NCBI RefSeq assembly: GCF_003854275.1
Contig: NZ_QTQP01000001.1
Span: 310,001-374,000 of the forward strand
Reading direction: 5' to 3'
From: Burkholderia sp. Bp8963
Lineage (GTDB): Bacteria > Pseudomonadota > Gammaproteobacteria > Burkholderiales > Burkholderiaceae
DNA length: 64,000 bases
The notes beneath the pieces were generated by a model. It made no database searches. It had not been told where the DNA came from and worked only from the letters and a program-made list of their open reading frames with translations. Of the stretch, positions 63,759 through 64,000 are shown in pieces; positions within the stretch are counted from its first letter, which is position 1, and each line of letters starts with the position of its first letter. The translations under genes were made by a program, and so were the position numbers.

Positions 63759-64000
63759 TCAGCGTTCGCTGACCGACCGCAACGTTTCTGCAGTAAAGAA
63801 GTCCGCCTTGAAGCGAGGATCATTGGCTTGCTGATACCAGCGGATGTCTTTGCCTTGGCCGATCGACGATGAATCGGTTACATAACGCCCATTGATCAAG
63901 TCATATTGCGCGAACGGCTCGTTATCGCAGGTGCCGCCCAGTTCCCACACCGGGATCGGGTAACTCTCGCGCACCCTCCACAGCTTGCCTTGGGCGTCGT
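63759..64000 (-). CDS. DUF1329 protein, C-terminal part
   Basis: The gene runs off the right edge; about 79 C-terminal residues are present. GKLWRVRESYPIPVWELGGT, then CDNEPFAQYDLINGRYVTDS and WYQQANDPRFKADFFTAETLRS are characteristic of DUF1329. Members are secreted proteins that I believe share a lipoprotein-carrier (LolA/LolB-like) fold. It is 79 bases upstream of the DUF1302 gene on the same strand, the usual order. Together with the RND and YCF48 genes it suggests a hydrophobic-substrate transport route across the envelope. Confidence 0.85.
   Translation of the reverse strand, partial: DAQGKLWRVRESYPIPVWELGGTCDNEPFAQYDLINGRYVTDSSSIGQGKDIRWYQQANDPRFKADFFTAETLRSVSER

Overview
The window is GC-rich DNA with short intergenic gaps, ATGA start/stop overlaps and many two-component metabolic operons. 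Gene content (Burkholderia-type general porin, bkd operon, double-length UvrA, NodT-EmrA-EmrB efflux, GlxA regulators) points to a betaproteobacterium of the Burkholderia group, probably an accessory-rich secondary replicon. The species cannot be fixed from sequence reading alone. No rRNA, tRNA or CRISPR array was seen.

Left part (1-12.4 kb): the 3' end of a molybdopterin / 2Fe-2S / triheme cytochrome c dehydrogenase operon. Then come a stress and redox group on the minus strand (Gly-rich lipoprotein, ECF sigma factor, cupredoxin, DUF4142 protein), a MarR regulator with its own promoter, a Pal-like OmpA lipoprotein, an orphan Rieske protein, a small secreted protein, a porin and two tandem-domain universal stress proteins. 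From 12.9 to 17.9 kb lies a complete branched-chain 2-oxoacid dehydrogenase operon (E1a, E1b, E2, E3).

Middle part (18-38 kb): a broken yhcG-type nuclease gene abuts a 2.3-kb group II intron on the minus strand. The intron's 5' end touches a CTGT-N8-ACAG LexA box upstream of a giant tandem-fused uvrA (1966 codons). Next are pabB, an AraC regulator divergent from a NodT-EmrA-EmrB tripartite efflux operon, a glycosyltransferase remnant, and a GlxA regulator divergent from a monooxygenase-hydrolase pair. An IS graveyard follows (IS110 remnant, intact-looking ISNCY-type element with terminal inverted repeats, receiver-domain fragment).

Right part (38.3-64 kb): an almost unbroken minus-strand catabolic island ending in a 13-bp GC hairpin. 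It contains DUF1329 / DUF1302 / MMPL-type RND / YCF48 envelope genes, a saccharopine-dehydrogenase-like protein, acyl-CoA ligase, thiolase, two paralogous FAD oxidoreductases (one with a Tat signal), and a phytanoyl-CoA-dioxygenase-like protein. It continues with an AT-richer membrane protein, two acyl-CoA dehydrogenases, a Tat-exported monoamine-oxidase-family flavoprotein next to a diheme cytochrome c, SDRs, EtfAB and an APH-kinase/SDR/acyl-CoA dehydrogenase module. My inference is that it takes up a hydrophobic amine-bearing compound, deaminates it at least partly in the periplasm with electrons passed to cytochrome c, and degrades the acyl part through CoA esters. The APH/ACAD pair suggests a 4-hydroxyacyl-CoA step. 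Decayed duplicates (membrane-protein and SDR remnants) show recent remodelling of the island.
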